From Rhizobium viscosum (GTDB lineage Bacteria; Pseudomonadota; Alphaproteobacteria; Rhizobiales; Rhizobiaceae), in contig NZ_JADBEC010000001.1 of NCBI RefSeq assembly GCF_014873945.1, positions 1,302,001 to 1,366,000 of the forward strand: a stretch of DNA of 64,000 nucleotides. The letters run 5' to 3'. Positions 17,356 to 26,770 of this stretch are shown here, piece after piece. A program made the position numbers and the translations under genes. The notes below the pieces were generated by a model. It ran no database searches. It saw nothing but the letters and a program-made list of their open reading frames with translations, and was not told the DNA's origin. Every line of letters starts with the position of its first letter. Position 1 is the first letter of the stretch.

Positions 17356-17721
17356 ATGCCGGGTTTGGATCATGTGACAATCGATACTCGCGATGCGCCG
17401 ACCATGATCCGCTTTTTCGAAAGCATTCTCGGCGTAAAGGAGGGCTATCGGCCCCCCTTCCCGATGCCGGGCCACTGGCTATATCTCGACGACAAGCCGG
17501 TGATTCATCTGCTGTTTGCGTCACGAGCGACCGACTTTCCGCCCGGCATATTCAATCATGTTGCCTTCAGCCTCTTCGAATTCGAACCGGCGCTCGCCCG
17601 TATCAAGGAGAGCGGCTATCGATATGAATATCGCGATATTCCGGAAACCGACCTCGGACAGGTGTTCATCTACGGACCAGAAGGCGTGAAGATCGAGCTG
17701 CAGTACAAGCGGCCGATCTGA
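17356..17721 (+). CDS. VOC (glyoxalase/bleomycin-resistance) family protein
   Basis: The 121-residue protein has the vicinal-oxygen-chelate fold: it begins GLDHVTIDTRDAPTMIRFFE, has a middle histidine at PVIHLLFA and the second repeat NHVAFSLFEFEPALARI, and ends VFIYGPEGVKIELQY. Histidines near residues 6 and 54 and the glutamate in KIEL are likely metal ligands, so an iron or zinc lyase or dioxygenase role is possible. The start follows GGGAGGGGAC. No pathway partner is adjacent. Confidence 0.87.
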   Translation: MPGLDHVTIDTRDAPTMIRFFESILGVKEGYRPPFPMPGHWLYLDDKPVIHLLFASRATDFPPGIFNHVAFSLFEFEPALARIKESGYRYEYRDIPETDLGQVFIYGPEGVKIELQYKRPI

Positions 17722-18005
17722 AGATTTGCGCGCCCCGAATTGGCACGAAGAGCGCAAAAGTTAAAAAATTCTCATCCGGGTTAACGAGTTCTTTACCACG
17801 TTTCGTAAAAGGTGCGCGGTGAGCATTGGCGATCTGCATTCCTTTTCTTTGTCTCGCGTTTCAGGAGTGCCGCCAAAAACTATCCAGCTTGAGGAAAGTC
17901 TAATTGACTATTTCCTTACGGATGGCGCTCTCCGACGTGTGCCCCGGTACGCTTCGGAAAAGGCAATGATCGGGCCCGGACCGGGCAATCGAAGCGAGCA
18001 AGAAC

Positions 18006-21000
18006 ATGAACGGATCGCGATCACATTCTTCCCGGCATTCCGACAGGACCTCGCTCGACGCGTTGAACCGCACCATCGAAGGGCTGGAAGCGCGGATCGA
18101 AGGCCTGATGGGCAGCGGGCGCGAACAGCGGCCCCGCAATCCGACGCCCGAACGTGATCCCTATACCAGTTCCTATGCGCCGCGCGCAGCCGATCCGCTT
18201 GCGGAAATCCGCCAGCGGCAGCGCGCGCTTGACGCCACCAGAGAGAATCGCGAGCGCGCCTATACGCGCGAAGCGGCACCGGCTCTTCTGCGTGAACCGG
18301 CTCTCGCGCCTGCCCTGCAGCGCGCTCCGGCGCCGCAGCCGGCGGCACCCGCCTTCCGCGCCTCCGACGACACGATGACTGAAATCGCCCAGGCACTCGT
18401 CAACCTGCGGCAGGACCTGAAGCGCGATATTTCCGAAGGTGTCACGCGCGAGATGAATACGCTGCGCACGGAACTGCGCGAGATCAAGGCGAGCGCGCAG
18501 GACCGGCATTTCGCCGACGACATCCGCGCCGACATGGGCCGTCTGTCGCAGAGCATTGCGCAGCTCACCAGCCGCTCGGCCGGACCGGAGGCTACCGGCT
18601 TGCGCAACGAATTCGAAGAGCTGCGTTCATTGATGGACGGGCTGGCGCGCGAGGATTCGATGCGCCACATGGAGCAGCGCTGGGACAATGTGGAAAACCG
18701 CCTGGCAGAGCTCGACACGGCCGGACTGCAGGGAGAGCTCGTGTCGCTCGCCTACCGGCTTGACGACATCAAGCGGCATCTTGGCGGCATGGGTGAAAGC
18801 CCGGCCGTGCAGGCACTGGAAGACAAGCTCATCACCATCGCCTCCGCTGTCGAGCAGTTCGGCAATCTGATCCAGCCGCACGACCGGATCATGTCCGAAC
18901 AGTTCGCCGCCATGGACACGCGGCTCGACGAGATCAGCCGCGCGATCGCTGCCAGCGGACGGACTGCCACGGGTGCCGACCCGGCACTGATGCAGCGGCT
19001 GGAAAACCGCCTTTCCGCGCTTGGCGACCAGATCGAGCTGATGGGCCGGGCCACCATGAGCCGGCCCAGCCCAGCCGACGACATGGCGGATCGGCTGGAA
19101 GCGCTGACGGCCCGCGTTGAAGACCTCGCCAAGACCGAAGCCACTTCGCGTCTCGACGAGCGTCTGGAGCACCTTTCCTATCTGCTCGAACGCACGCAGA
19201 AGGCCGCGCCGCAGCCGGACCTGACCGGCGCGCTCTCCGACATTTCCCGCAAGATCGATGCGCTGGAAAGCGGCTCGGTCAATGATGCGCTCGCCAAGCG
19301 GCTCGACTATCTCGCACGCCGCATCGACGAGATGGAAATCCGCCCCGCCCCGGCGGCTGTTATCGACGACAGCGCCTTTCAGCGTCTTGAAGGGCGGCTC
19401 AGCGACATCGCCGCGCGGCTGGAAGAAAGCACGGCGGCTGCGCCGACCGACACGCGCGCGCTGAAAAACCTCGAGGAGCAGATTGCAAATCTCTCCGAGC
19501 TCCTGAATACGCCGCGCGAAAACGCCGAAGTATCAGCAGATCTCGACCGTCGCATGGGCGCAATCGAAGATTACATCGCAACCAACGACGAATATATCAT
19601 CGAGGCGGCACGGCAGGCAGCGGAAGCCGTAGTGGATGCCTATTCACGCAATGGCGGAGCGCAGGGCGCTGCGCCTGAAGCAGCCGACATGTCGGCCCTC
19701 ATCGCACTCGCCGAAGATCTGCGGAACCTCGAAGATCTGAGCCGCGACAGCGAGGAGCGCACCCACAAGACCTTCCAGGCCCTGCACGAGACGCTGCTGC
19801 ACATTGCCGACAGGCTGGACACGATGGAAGAGCGGGTGCGCCCGGCCGCCACCCGGATGCCGGCTGCAGACGTCGATTTCGACGTCGATCCCTATGCACT
19901 GGTCGACGCAGGCCACGAGCCGGCTAAAGCTCCGGTGATGCAGGCGCCGAAGGCTTCGCCTGTGCTGCGCACGGCCGCCATTGTCGAAGAGGCCCCGTCG
20001 CGCGTGCCGGAAGCAGCGTTGGCCGATAGCACCAGCGCGATCGCCATCGAAGCTACCAGCCAGGCGGAAAAGCCGGTTGTTCCCGCCAAGGGCAGCCTGC
20101 TCGCAAGCCTTGGCCGCAAGCTGATGCCATCGCGGAAGCCGGAAGCAAGGGCGGTCGCCGAGCGCACGGTCATCGATCCCGCTCCGTCGATCGATCCCGT
20201 CGACGTAGTACCGGCAGAAGCGGCAAACGAGCTGCTGGAACCGGGCTCGGGCGCACCTGACGTGAAGAAGATCCTGGAGCGCGTGCGCGCCAGCCAGAAC
20301 GCCCAGCGCGGCAAGCCGGCCACCGAAAACGATCGGGCCGACTACATCGCCGCGGCACGCCGCGCCGCGCAGGCTGCCGCCATGGAGATCGACAGCAACG
20401 CAAAGCCTGCTACGCGCGCCGAGCGTCGTGCCGCCAAGCCTGACAAAGCCGGCAAGGGTGGCGCCTTCTCGCGCTTCCGCCGGCCGATCCTGCTGGCGGT
20501 CGGCGCCGTACTGCTTGCCATCATGGCCTTCCCGCTTGCCCGCACGCTGACGACGGGCGAAAAGGCCCCGCCCCCGGCTGAAGTCTCGGCCCTGACCGGT
20601 GCGGCCGAAACGCCGCAGGCCAACATGGCGGCCCCTGCACCGGTTGCGCCGGAAGCAATCGCGCCGGAAATCGGCGCCCAGACACCGGCGATGACGCCGA
20701 AGACAACACTACCCGAGGCGGCCGCTCCAGCAGAGCCACAGGCGACACCCGACCATCTGACCGATGCGGCGCCGCTTGACGGCGAAGGGGCCGAATCCTT
20801 CGACCAGGCACCGGCGGCACAGGAGATGTCCGGCTTCGTCCCGAACGCGCCCGCCGCACCGGCGGCAACGATGCCGGCAACCCCTGCTGCTGCTGCTTCC
20901 ATCATCGTTCCCGACACGATCCAGCCACAGCCGCTCGCCGACGCCGCACGCAACGGCGATGCGCTGGCGCTTTTCGAGATCGGTGCGCGTTATACCGACG

Positions 21001-21779
21001 GCCGCAACGGCCTCGCCGCCGACCAGAAGCAGGCCGCGAGCTGGTATCAGCTTTCCGCCGACAAGGGCTTTGCGCCGGCGCAATACCGTCTCGGCAGCAT
21101 GTATGAGAAGGGCAATGGCGTCGACCGCGACGTGCAGAAAGCCAAGGCTCTCTACGAACAGGCCGCAGCCCAGGGCAATGCCAGTGCCATGCACAATCTC
21201 GCCGTGCTCTACGCCTCCGGCGCGCTCGGCCAGCAGGATTATGCGACGGCCGCCACGTGGTTCCAGAAAGCAGCCGACCTCGGCATTACCGACAGCCAGT
21301 TCAATCTCGCCATCCTCTGTGCCCGCGGCAATGGCGTGCCGGCGGATCTGGAAGAATCCTACAAGTGGTTTGCGATCGCCGCCCGATCCGGCGATAAGGA
21401 TGCCGCCCAGAAGCGCGACGAAGTGGCGAAAGCCATGAAACCGGATCAGCTCGAACGCGCCCGTGCCAAAGCCGACCTCTGGAAGCCGCAGCCGCTCGAC
21501 AACAAGGCGAACGGCATCGAGATCCCGGACGCATGGGCAAGCGGCGCCGCGCCGAAGACGGCAACCGTCGACATGAAGAAGGCCATCCGCAACATCCAGG
21601 CGATCCTCAACAATAACGGTTTCGACGCCGGCCCGCCGGACGGAGAGATGGGCGCCAAGACGGTGACCGCCATCAAGAACTTCCAGAAGTCGATCGGCCA
21701 GGAACCGACCGGCAAGGTCAACGACGAGACGGTGAAGGCGCTTCTGGAGCGTAACAAACCAGGCGCGAAAGCCATCTGA
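18006..21779 (+). CDS. podJ: PodJ-like polar organiser with Sel1 repeats and peptidoglycan-binding domain
   Basis: The 1257-residue protein is a bitopic polar localisation factor. The cytoplasmic part (1 to about 820) is mostly long coiled coil with a proline/alanine-rich linker. A single membrane segment follows near residues 823-845 (ILLAVGAVLLAIMAFPLA). The periplasmic part has Sel1/TPR-like repeats at about 976-1145 and a C-terminal peptidoglycan-binding domain at about 1190-1250 (IRNIQAILNNNGFDAG). Domain order and length match rhizobial PodJ, needed for normal polar development. The start MNGSRSHSSRHSDRTSLDALN matches my memory of relatives, though its ribosome site is weak. Its position downstream of the beta-oxidation block is as in related rhizobia. 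Confidence 0.9.
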   Translation: MNGSRSHSSRHSDRTSLDALNRTIEGLEARIEGLMGSGREQRPRNPTPERDPYTSSYAPRAADPLAEIRQRQRALDATRENRERAYTREAAPALLREPALAPALQRAPAPQPAAPAFRASDDTMTEIAQALVNLRQDLKRDISEGVTREMNTLRTELREIKASAQDRHFADDIRADMGRLSQSIAQLTSRSAGPEATGLRNEFEELRSLMDGLAREDSMRHMEQRWDNVENRLAELDTAGLQGELVSLAYRLDDIKRHLGGMGESPAVQALEDKLITIASAVEQFGNLIQPHDRIMSEQFAAMDTRLDEISRAIAASGRTATGADPALMQRLENRLSALGDQIELMGRATMSRPSPADDMADRLEALTARVEDLAKTEATSRLDERLEHLSYLLERTQKAAPQPDLTGALSDISRKIDALESGSVNDALAKRLDYLARRIDEMEIRPAPAAVIDDSAFQRLEGRLSDIAARLEESTAAAPTDTRALKNLEEQIANLSELLNTPRENAEVSADLDRRMGAIEDYIATNDEYIIEAARQAAEAVVDAYSRNGGAQGAAPEAADMSALIALAEDLRNLEDLSRDSEERTHKTFQALHETLLHIADRLDTMEERVRPAATRMPAADVDFDVDPYALVDAGHEPAKAPVMQAPKASPVLRTAAIVEEAPSRVPEAALADSTSAIAIEATSQAEKPVVPAKGSLLASLGRKLMPSRKPEARAVAERTVIDPAPSIDPVDVVPAEAANELLEPGSGAPDVKKILERVRASQNAQRGKPATENDRADYIAAARRAAQAAAMEIDSNAKPATRAERRAAKPDKAGKGGAFSRFRRPILLAVGAVLLAIMAFPLARTLTTGEKAPPPAEVSALTGAAETPQANMAAPAPVAPEAIAPEIGAQTPAMTPKTTLPEAAAPAEPQATPDHLTDAAPLDGEGAESFDQAPAAQEMSGFVPNAPAAPAATMPATPAAAASIIVPDTIQPQPLADAARNGDALALFEIGARYTDGRNGLAADQKQAASWYQLSADKGFAPAQYRLGSMYEKGNGVDRDVQKAKALYEQAAAQGNASAMHNLAVLYASGALGQQDYATAATWFQKAADLGITDSQFNLAILCARGNGVPADLEESYKWFAIAARSGDKDAAQKRDEVAKAMKPDQLERARAKADLWKPQPLDNKANGIEIPDAWASGAAPKTATVDMKKAIRNIQAILNNNGFDAGPPDGEMGAKTVTAIKNFQKSIGQEPTGKVNDETVKALLERNKPGAKAI

Positions 21780-22004
21780 GACAGCCCGGCGGTACCCTGC
21801 CGCAGGGCTTTGCGCACTTTCACGCCGACTGTCACAAAACCTGAAAAAAGCCGGATTATGCGGGACATATCGGGACTCGCATCCAGTTGACCATGGCTTT
21901 TTTCCATCGAAAGCCTCTGGAAACGATTTCACAGTAGGATGCGCCATTCGAATGGGGACGTGAGAGTGCCGCCCCGGCGGGAGCGGCAATAATCGGGGTC
22001 GGCT

Positions 22005-22928
22005 GTGACAATCTATCTGCCCATCGCAGAATTGTCGGTGAACATCTTCATCATTCTCGGCATGGGGGCTGCCGTCGGTTTCCTGTCCGGCATGTTCGGC
22101 GTTGGCGGCGGCTTCCTGATCACGCCCCTCCTGATCTTCTACAACATCCCACCGGTCGTCGCCGTCGCGACAGGCGCCAACCAGGTGGTGGCTTCCTCGA
22201 TATCGGGGGCGATCACGCATTTCCGGCGCGGCACGCTGGATGTGAAGCTCGGCACGGTGTTGCTTGTCGGCGGTCTTTCGGGCGCGACGGTTGGCATCTG
22301 GATTTTCTCGCTGCTGCGCTCCATCGGTCAGCTCGACCTCTTCATCTCCCTGCTTTACGTCGTCTTCCTCGGCACCGTCGGCGGACTGATGCTCTGGGAA
22401 AGCATTAACGCCATGCGCCGTGCGGCCCGCAATGAAGCGCCTGCCCCACGCCGGCCCGGCCATCAGCACTGGGTGCACAAGCTGCCGCTGAAGGTGCGGT
22501 TCAAGAAATCGAAAATCTATCTCTCGGTCATCCCGATCGTGACACTCGGCTTTGCGATCGGCATCCTTACCTCTGTGATGGGTGTCGGCGGCGGCTTCAT
22601 CATGGTGCCGGCGATGATCTACCTGCTGCGCATCCCGACCAACGTGGTCGTCGGGACCTCGCTCTTCCAGATCATCTTCGTGACCGCTTATACGACGATC
22701 GTGCAGGCGGCGACCAACTATTCGGTCGATATCGTGCTTGCCTTCTTCCTGATGCTCGCCGGCGTCATCGGTGCGCAATATGGCGTGCGCGTCGGCCAGC
22801 GGTTGCGTGGCGAACAGTTGCGCGCCCTGCTCGGCCTGCTGGTTCTTGCCGTCGGACTGCGCCTCGCAGTCGCGCTGGTCGTGACACCGCAAGACATCTA
22901 TTCGGTGGTCATGGGAGTGGGGAACTGA
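22005..22928 (+). CDS. TSUP (TauE/SafE) family anion exporter
   Basis: The 307-residue membrane protein has the two inverted repeats of the TauE/SafE family, each marked by GVGGGF: SGMFGVGGGFLITPLLIF near residue 30 and SVMGVGGGFIMVPAMIYL near residue 193. A cytoplasmic loop rich in basic residues (about 140-170) separates them. Family members move sulfite, sulfonates or other organic anions. The start is GTG at 22005. The stop overlaps the next gene's ATG by one base, so both are cotranslated. Confidence 0.9.
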   Translation: MTIYLPIAELSVNIFIILGMGAAVGFLSGMFGVGGGFLITPLLIFYNIPPVVAVATGANQVVASSISGAITHFRRGTLDVKLGTVLLVGGLSGATVGIWIFSLLRSIGQLDLFISLLYVVFLGTVGGLMLWESINAMRRAARNEAPAPRRPGHQHWVHKLPLKVRFKKSKIYLSVIPIVTLGFAIGILTSVMGVGGGFIMVPAMIYLLRIPTNVVVGTSLFQIIFVTAYTTIVQAATNYSVDIVLAFFLMLAGVIGAQYGVRVGQRLRGEQLRALLGLLVLAVGLRLAVALVVTPQDIYSVVMGVGN

Positions 22929-23728
22929 TGCTTCGGCTCCTCCTGCTCCTTACTCTTTTCATGCCTGTCGCCGCCTCGGCACAGGTGTTGTTGCCCGGAC
23001 AGGGAACGACCCGGGCCGAGCGCGAAGGGCTGGAAATCGGCACCTCCACCAGCGAGATCGCCATTACTTCCGATTTCCGCGGCGCGGACCTGACGATTTT
23101 CGGCGCAGTGACCAATACCGACGACCTGCTGCTCGCCATCGGCCAGTATGACGTCATCGTGGTTCTGGAAGGCCCGCGCGAAGACGCCACGGTGCGCAAG
23201 AAGGAGCGGGTCTTCGGCATCTGGATCAATACCTCGTCAATGACCTTTGCCGACGTACCGCATTCCTATTCGATGTCGAGTTCGCGCTCCATCGACGATA
23301 TCACGACGCCGCTCGACCTGACCGGAGAAGGTATCGGCATCGACCATATTCCGCTGCGGCCGATCGATTTTGCCGGCAACTTCAACAGTCTCAATGAATT
23401 CCGCAACGCCTTCAGGCGTCTGCAGCAGTCGGGCGGGCTTTACGAGCGCGATCCGAGTGGCGTTCGTTTCGTGTCCTCCAACCTCTTCAAGGCAAGCCTG
23501 CGGCTGCCGGCCAACATTCCGAACGGCGTGCATACGGTGCGCGCCTATCTGTTCAAGAGCGGGAAATTCGTGACGCAGAAATCGCAGCCGCTGCGCGTCA
23601 TCAAGACGGGCATCGAGCAGACGATTACCGATGCGGCGCATGAGCAGCCGATTTTCTACGGCTGCTTTGCGGTGCTGCTGGCCGTGCTGACGGGATGGGG
23701 CGCCAGCCTGATCTTCCGCAAGGATTGA
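22928..23728 (+). CDS. TIGR02186-type periplasmic protein with C-terminal anchor
   Basis: The 266-residue protein begins with a signal peptide (LLLLLTLFMPVAASAQ), continues as a beta-rich periplasmic domain, and ends with a membrane anchor (FAVLLAVLTGWGASLIF) and a short cytoplasmic tail FRKD. The segment DFRGADLTIFGAV and the pairing with a TSUP transporter match the uncharacterised alphaproteobacterial family TIGR02186. It probably works with the transporter as an accessory subunit; that is inferred from coupling only. Confidence 0.83.
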   Translation: MLRLLLLLTLFMPVAASAQVLLPGQGTTRAEREGLEIGTSTSEIAITSDFRGADLTIFGAVTNTDDLLLAIGQYDVIVVLEGPREDATVRKKERVFGIWINTSSMTFADVPHSYSMSSSRSIDDITTPLDLTGEGIGIDHIPLRPIDFAGNFNSLNEFRNAFRRLQQSGGLYERDPSGVRFVSSNLFKASLRLPANIPNGVHTVRAYLFKSGKFVTQKSQPLRVIKTGIEQTITDAAHEQPIFYGCFAVLLAVLTGWGASLIFRKD

Positions 23729-23870
23729 TCGGCGGATTTCCGCTATCCGGCGATGACTTTCAAACAGGCTTTATCAAACGTCGGGGACAATGTCGCGCCC
23801 GGTGGCAGACGCTTGTCCCGATGCCCGCCGGAGCCCTTATTCAAACTCTCTGCTCGCGACTGCTTGCATT

Positions 23871-23923
23871 TTGCTATCAGTCGAGTTAGGCTCAAAACCA
23901 GTTGTTGATAGCAACTGGTTTTG
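23871..23923. promoter_or_regulatory. Two overlapping inverted repeats upstream of the RibD-like gene
   Basis: A 12-bp perfect inverted repeat (CAAAACCAGTTG at 23893-23904 and its complement at 23912-23923) has a 7-base loop. A second pair, TTGCTATCA (23871-23879) and TGATAGCAA (23906-23914), shares bases with it, so the two stems exclude each other as RNA. The block ends 25 bp before the start codon. It may be an operator pair or a switchable leader; no T-tract follows. Confidence 0.55.
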
Positions 23924-23948
23924 AAAGACATGATCCATGGAGGATGAG

Positions 23949-24509
23949 ATGAGGAAGCTTGTTGTCTGGAACCTGATGACGCTGGATGGTTACTTCGAAG
24001 GGGCAAAGCCGTGGGACATTGAGTTCCACAATCTGGCCTGGGGGCCGGAGCTCGAAAAATATGCCGAGCAGTTTGGCGAGGAAAGCGACCTTCTGGTCTT
24101 CGGCCGCAAGACCTATGAGGGCATGGCCGCCTATTGGCCGAGCGCGGAGAGCGAAAACAAGATCAAGGCCTATATGAACAGCATTGCCAAGATCGCCGTC
24201 TCGCGGACCATGGAAAAGGCGGACTGGAACAATACACGCGTCGTCATTGATCCGGTATCCGAATTGAGGCGGCTGAAGGAAGAGGATGGCAAGACGATCC
24301 TCATCTTCGGCAGCGCCGAGCTTGCCGATACCCTGCTGAAGGCGGGACTGGTGGATGAAATCCGCATCTGCCTGGTGCCTGTCATTCTCGGCCGCGGCAA
24401 TCCGCACTTCAAGCCCGCGGATGCACAGCAGCCGCTGAAGCTGCTCGACTCGTCTGTGACGAAGAGCGGCGCGGTGATCCTGCGCTACGAGCCCGTCAGG
24501 GCAGCCTGA
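23949..24509 (+). CDS. Dihydrofolate-reductase-like (RibD C-terminal) family protein
   Basis: The 186-residue protein begins RKLVVWNLMTLDGYFEGAKPW (first part shown), the usual opening of the RibD C-terminal/DHFR-like family, followed by LLVFGRKTYEGMAAYW and ILIFGSAELADTLLKAGL. These are NADPH-dependent reductase folds, often of unknown substrate. The start at 23949 is preferred over an ATG four codons earlier because GGAGG lies at 23940-23944. It ends one base before a convergent TetR gene, which may control it. Confidence 0.85.
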   Translation: MRKLVVWNLMTLDGYFEGAKPWDIEFHNLAWGPELEKYAEQFGEESDLLVFGRKTYEGMAAYWPSAESENKIKAYMNSIAKIAVSRTMEKADWNNTRVVIDPVSELRRLKEEDGKTILIFGSAELADTLLKAGLVDEIRICLVPVILGRGNPHFKPADAQQPLKLLDSSVTKSGAVILRYEPVRAA

Positions 24510-25091
24510 TCATTTGTCTTTACTGGCTGCGGTCACCAGGGCTGCGGCCGCTTCGCCTGCTGTTTCCATGTAGGTCGGATCGCGATGCAGGAGCACGGCG
24601 GCAAAGGAGCCGTCGAGCAGCAGAACGACCTGGCGGGCGAGCTTTGGCGCCTCGACAAGATGCTGCTCTTCGAAGAGAGCAGCGAGCCATTGCTCGACAT
24701 TCTTCTTATGCGCGGCGCCAACCTTGATGGCGGGATGGCCGGGCATATTGGCAAGTTCAGCCGACGTTCTGAGATAACCGCAGCCCCTCCATTTCGGATG
24801 CCGGGCCGAGCGAGCCAGATTGTCGAAGATACCCTTCACCTTCGCCGCCAGATCCCCATCCGTTTCCGCAAACCAGCGCCGATAGGCCGCAAGATTGGGC
24901 TGGTCGCGGGTTTCCAGATAAGCGGCGATCAGGTCGTCCTTGCTGTCGAAATGATAATAGAGGGTGCGTTTCGTGACATCAGCTTTCTCCGCCACGGCAT
25001 CGACGCTCACGGCCCGGATGCCTTCGCTGTAGAACAGTTTGGCGGCAGCGGCGACGATGCGTTCGCGTGTGTCGGAAGCGGATTTGGCCAT
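24510..25091 (-). CDS. TetR family transcriptional regulator
   Basis: The 193-residue regulator has a standard N-terminal helix-turn-helix (ERIVAAAAKLFYSEGI, then VAEKADVTKRTLYYHF at about residues 34-49) and a helical C-terminal ligand domain. A palindrome lies 11 bp upstream of its start, suggesting autoregulation. It is divergent from the alpha/beta hydrolase gene at 25178 and abuts the RibD-like gene stop to stop, so either neighbour could be a target. Confidence 0.9.
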   Translation of the reverse strand: MAKSASDTRERIVAAAAKLFYSEGIRAVSVDAVAEKADVTKRTLYYHFDSKDDLIAAYLETRDQPNLAAYRRWFAETDGDLAAKVKGIFDNLARSARHPKWRGCGYLRTSAELANMPGHPAIKVGAAHKKNVEQWLAALFEEQHLVEAPKLARQVVLLLDGSFAAVLLHRDPTYMETAGEAAAALVTAASKDK

Positions 25092-25102
25092 GTCGACAAT
25101 GT

Positions 25103-25120
25103 ATACCGACTAGTGAGTAT
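25103..25120. promoter_or_regulatory. TetR-type operator between the TetR and hydrolase genes
   Basis: ATACCGACTAGTGAGTAT is an 18-bp imperfect palindrome with matching outer ATAC/GTAT and a symmetric ACTAGT centre. It lies between the divergent genes, 11 bp from the TetR start codon. Similar ACCGACTAGTCGGT-like operators are known for TetR regulators. Confidence 0.6.
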
Positions 25121-25177
25121 CCTCAACATCAACCGTCGCCTACTGTCCCGGCCAAAGTGCAGGCAAGGGAGAGATAT

Positions 25178-26125
25178 ATGCCGGCTGCAAGCAAACGGAG
25201 GAAGAGCGACCCCGCACGGGAGGCGGAAGCTGTCGTTATCGGCTGCGGCGACGGCGTCAAACTTCGCGGCCATCTCTGGAGTGCAATCAGCGACCGCAGC
25301 ATCGGCAGCGTCGTCATCAATCCGGCAACCGGCGTTGCGGCACGTTATTATCACTATTATGCGCGCTTTCTCGCCGAACGCGGCTTTGACGTGCTGACCT
25401 ATGATTATCGCGGCATCGGCCTGTCGCGCCCGGAACGATTACGGGGCTCCGGCTATCGCTGGCGGGACTGGGGCGAGCGGGATTTCGATGCGGCGCTGCT
25501 TTTCATGGAAGGCCAGCGGCCCGGCCGGCCGCTTTTCGTCGTGGGCCACAGCATCGGCGGCTTTCTGCCCGGCCTTTCGGCGCATGCCGATCGCATTACG
25601 CGCATGCTTGCAGTCGGCGCACAATATGGGAACTGGCGAGATTATGCCCCTGCGCACCGTTGGCGGCTGTTCCTGAAATGGCATCTTTTCATGCCAACGG
25701 CGACCTTGCTGCTCGGCTATTTTCCGGGGTGGCGTCTCGGCTGGCTCGAGGATCTTCCGAAGGGCGTTGCGCTCGACTGGGCGCTCCAGCGGGGGTGGAT
25801 CGACCCTTATCCGTCGGCTGCCGAAAGGGCCGGCGCGTCGAAGCCCTTTGAAAATTTTCATGCGCCAATCCTGAGCCTTGCCGTCACCGATGACGATATT
25901 GCGACCGTCCACGCCATCAGGCGCGGTCTTTCCCATTATCGCAACGCAAAGGTGGAAGAAGTGCTACTGACGCCTGAAGATCTTGGATTTTCGAAGATCG
26001 GGCATTTCGATCTTTTCCACGCGCGCCACGCTGCCGGCTTCTGGCTCGATACTCTGCTCTGGCTGCGGGACGGCACCAATCCCTGGCCTGGTAAAAAGCC
26101 GTCGGAACATCTCGTATTCGCATAA
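25178..26125 (+). CDS. Alpha/beta hydrolase (serine lipase-like)
   Basis: The 315-residue protein has an alpha/beta-hydrolase core: FDVLTYDYRGIGLSRPE on an early strand, the nucleophile elbow GHSIGG (about residues 125-130) and a late HFDLFHARH segment that could hold the catalytic histidine. The aspartate is likely in the AVTDDDIATV region. No signal peptide is seen, so the enzyme is cytoplasmic. The start at 25178 follows AGGGAGAG; the longer in-frame reading from 25067 runs through the TetR operator. Divergence from the TetR gene suggests control by it. Confidence 0.87.
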   Translation: MPAASKRRKSDPAREAEAVVIGCGDGVKLRGHLWSAISDRSIGSVVINPATGVAARYYHYYARFLAERGFDVLTYDYRGIGLSRPERLRGSGYRWRDWGERDFDAALLFMEGQRPGRPLFVVGHSIGGFLPGLSAHADRITRMLAVGAQYGNWRDYAPAHRWRLFLKWHLFMPTATLLLGYFPGWRLGWLEDLPKGVALDWALQRGWIDPYPSAAERAGASKPFENFHAPILSLAVTDDDIATVHAIRRGLSHYRNAKVEEVLLTPEDLGFSKIGHFDLFHARHAAGFWLDTLLWLRDGTNPWPGKKPSEHLVFA

Positions 26126-26182
26126 AAACCGCTCTTTAACGTTTACGAGTTAGTAATCTCTCGGAAACGAGAGGTTTGTATC

Positions 26183-26764
26183 ATGCGTACTCGTATCGTG
26201 CTCGCGGTCATCGGGCTGGCCCTGCTTGCCGGCTGCGCGACAGCGCCCCGCCAGACGAGAAATATCTGCGCCGTCTTCGACCAGAAGGACGGCCTCTTCA
26301 CCAGCTGGCAAGGAGCTGCAGAGCGTGCCGAGAAAAAATACGGCGTGCCGGTGCCGATCCTGATGGCAACCATGTATGTCGAATCCGGCTTCCAGCCCTA
26401 TGCGCGGCCGCCGCGCACGAAACTCTTCGGCTTCATTCCCTGGACGCGGCCTTCGACGGCCTACGGCTATTCGCAAGCGCTGAACGGAACCTGGGACCAC
26501 TACCAGTCGGAGACCGGCAACTGGGCCGCAACGCGTACCAACTTCGCCGACGCGATCGATTTCATCGGCTGGTACCACTACAGCAACAGCCAGGCGACGG
26601 GCATTCAACCGAACGACGCCTACAATCTCTACCTCGCCTATTATTCCGGCCCGACCGGATACAAGCGCGGCGACTGGCGCAACAATGGCCAATTGCAGCA
26701 GACGGCGCAGAAATTTGCGCGGATGGCTGGCAGCTATCAGCAGCAGTTGCAGGGGTGTAATTGA
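26183..26764 (+). CDS. Transglycosylase SLT-like lipoprotein
   Basis: The 193-residue protein has a lipoprotein signal peptide with lipobox LLAGC (cysteine at about residue 19). The mature part resembles lysozyme-like transglycosylases: PILMATMYVESGFQPYARPP holds the catalytic-type glutamate in VESGF, and AYGYSQALNGTWDHYQ follows. It would be anchored in the periplasmic face of a membrane and act on peptidoglycan. Length is short, so it may be a specialised or structural member. The start follows GAGAGG. It is convergent with the PdeM gene. Confidence 0.85.
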   Translation: MRTRIVLAVIGLALLAGCATAPRQTRNICAVFDQKDGLFTSWQGAAERAEKKYGVPVPILMATMYVESGFQPYARPPRTKLFGFIPWTRPSTAYGYSQALNGTWDHYQSETGNWAATRTNFADAIDFIGWYHYSNSQATGIQPNDAYNLYLAYYSGPTGYKRGDWRNNGQLQQTAQKFARMAGSYQQQLQGCN

Positions 26765-26770
26765 CGGGAA

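Noticed and set aside
17781..17795. CtrA-like box TTAA-n7-TTTA upstream of podJ
   Set aside because: It has one mismatch in a short AT-rich motif, the region is AT-rich by chance, and no promoter position is known. It is too weak to report as a site.
20709..22892. A 727-codon minus-strand frame opposite the podJ 3' end and the TSUP gene
   Set aside because: It crosses two well-supported genes, has no protein family features and is rich in unlikely charged repeats.
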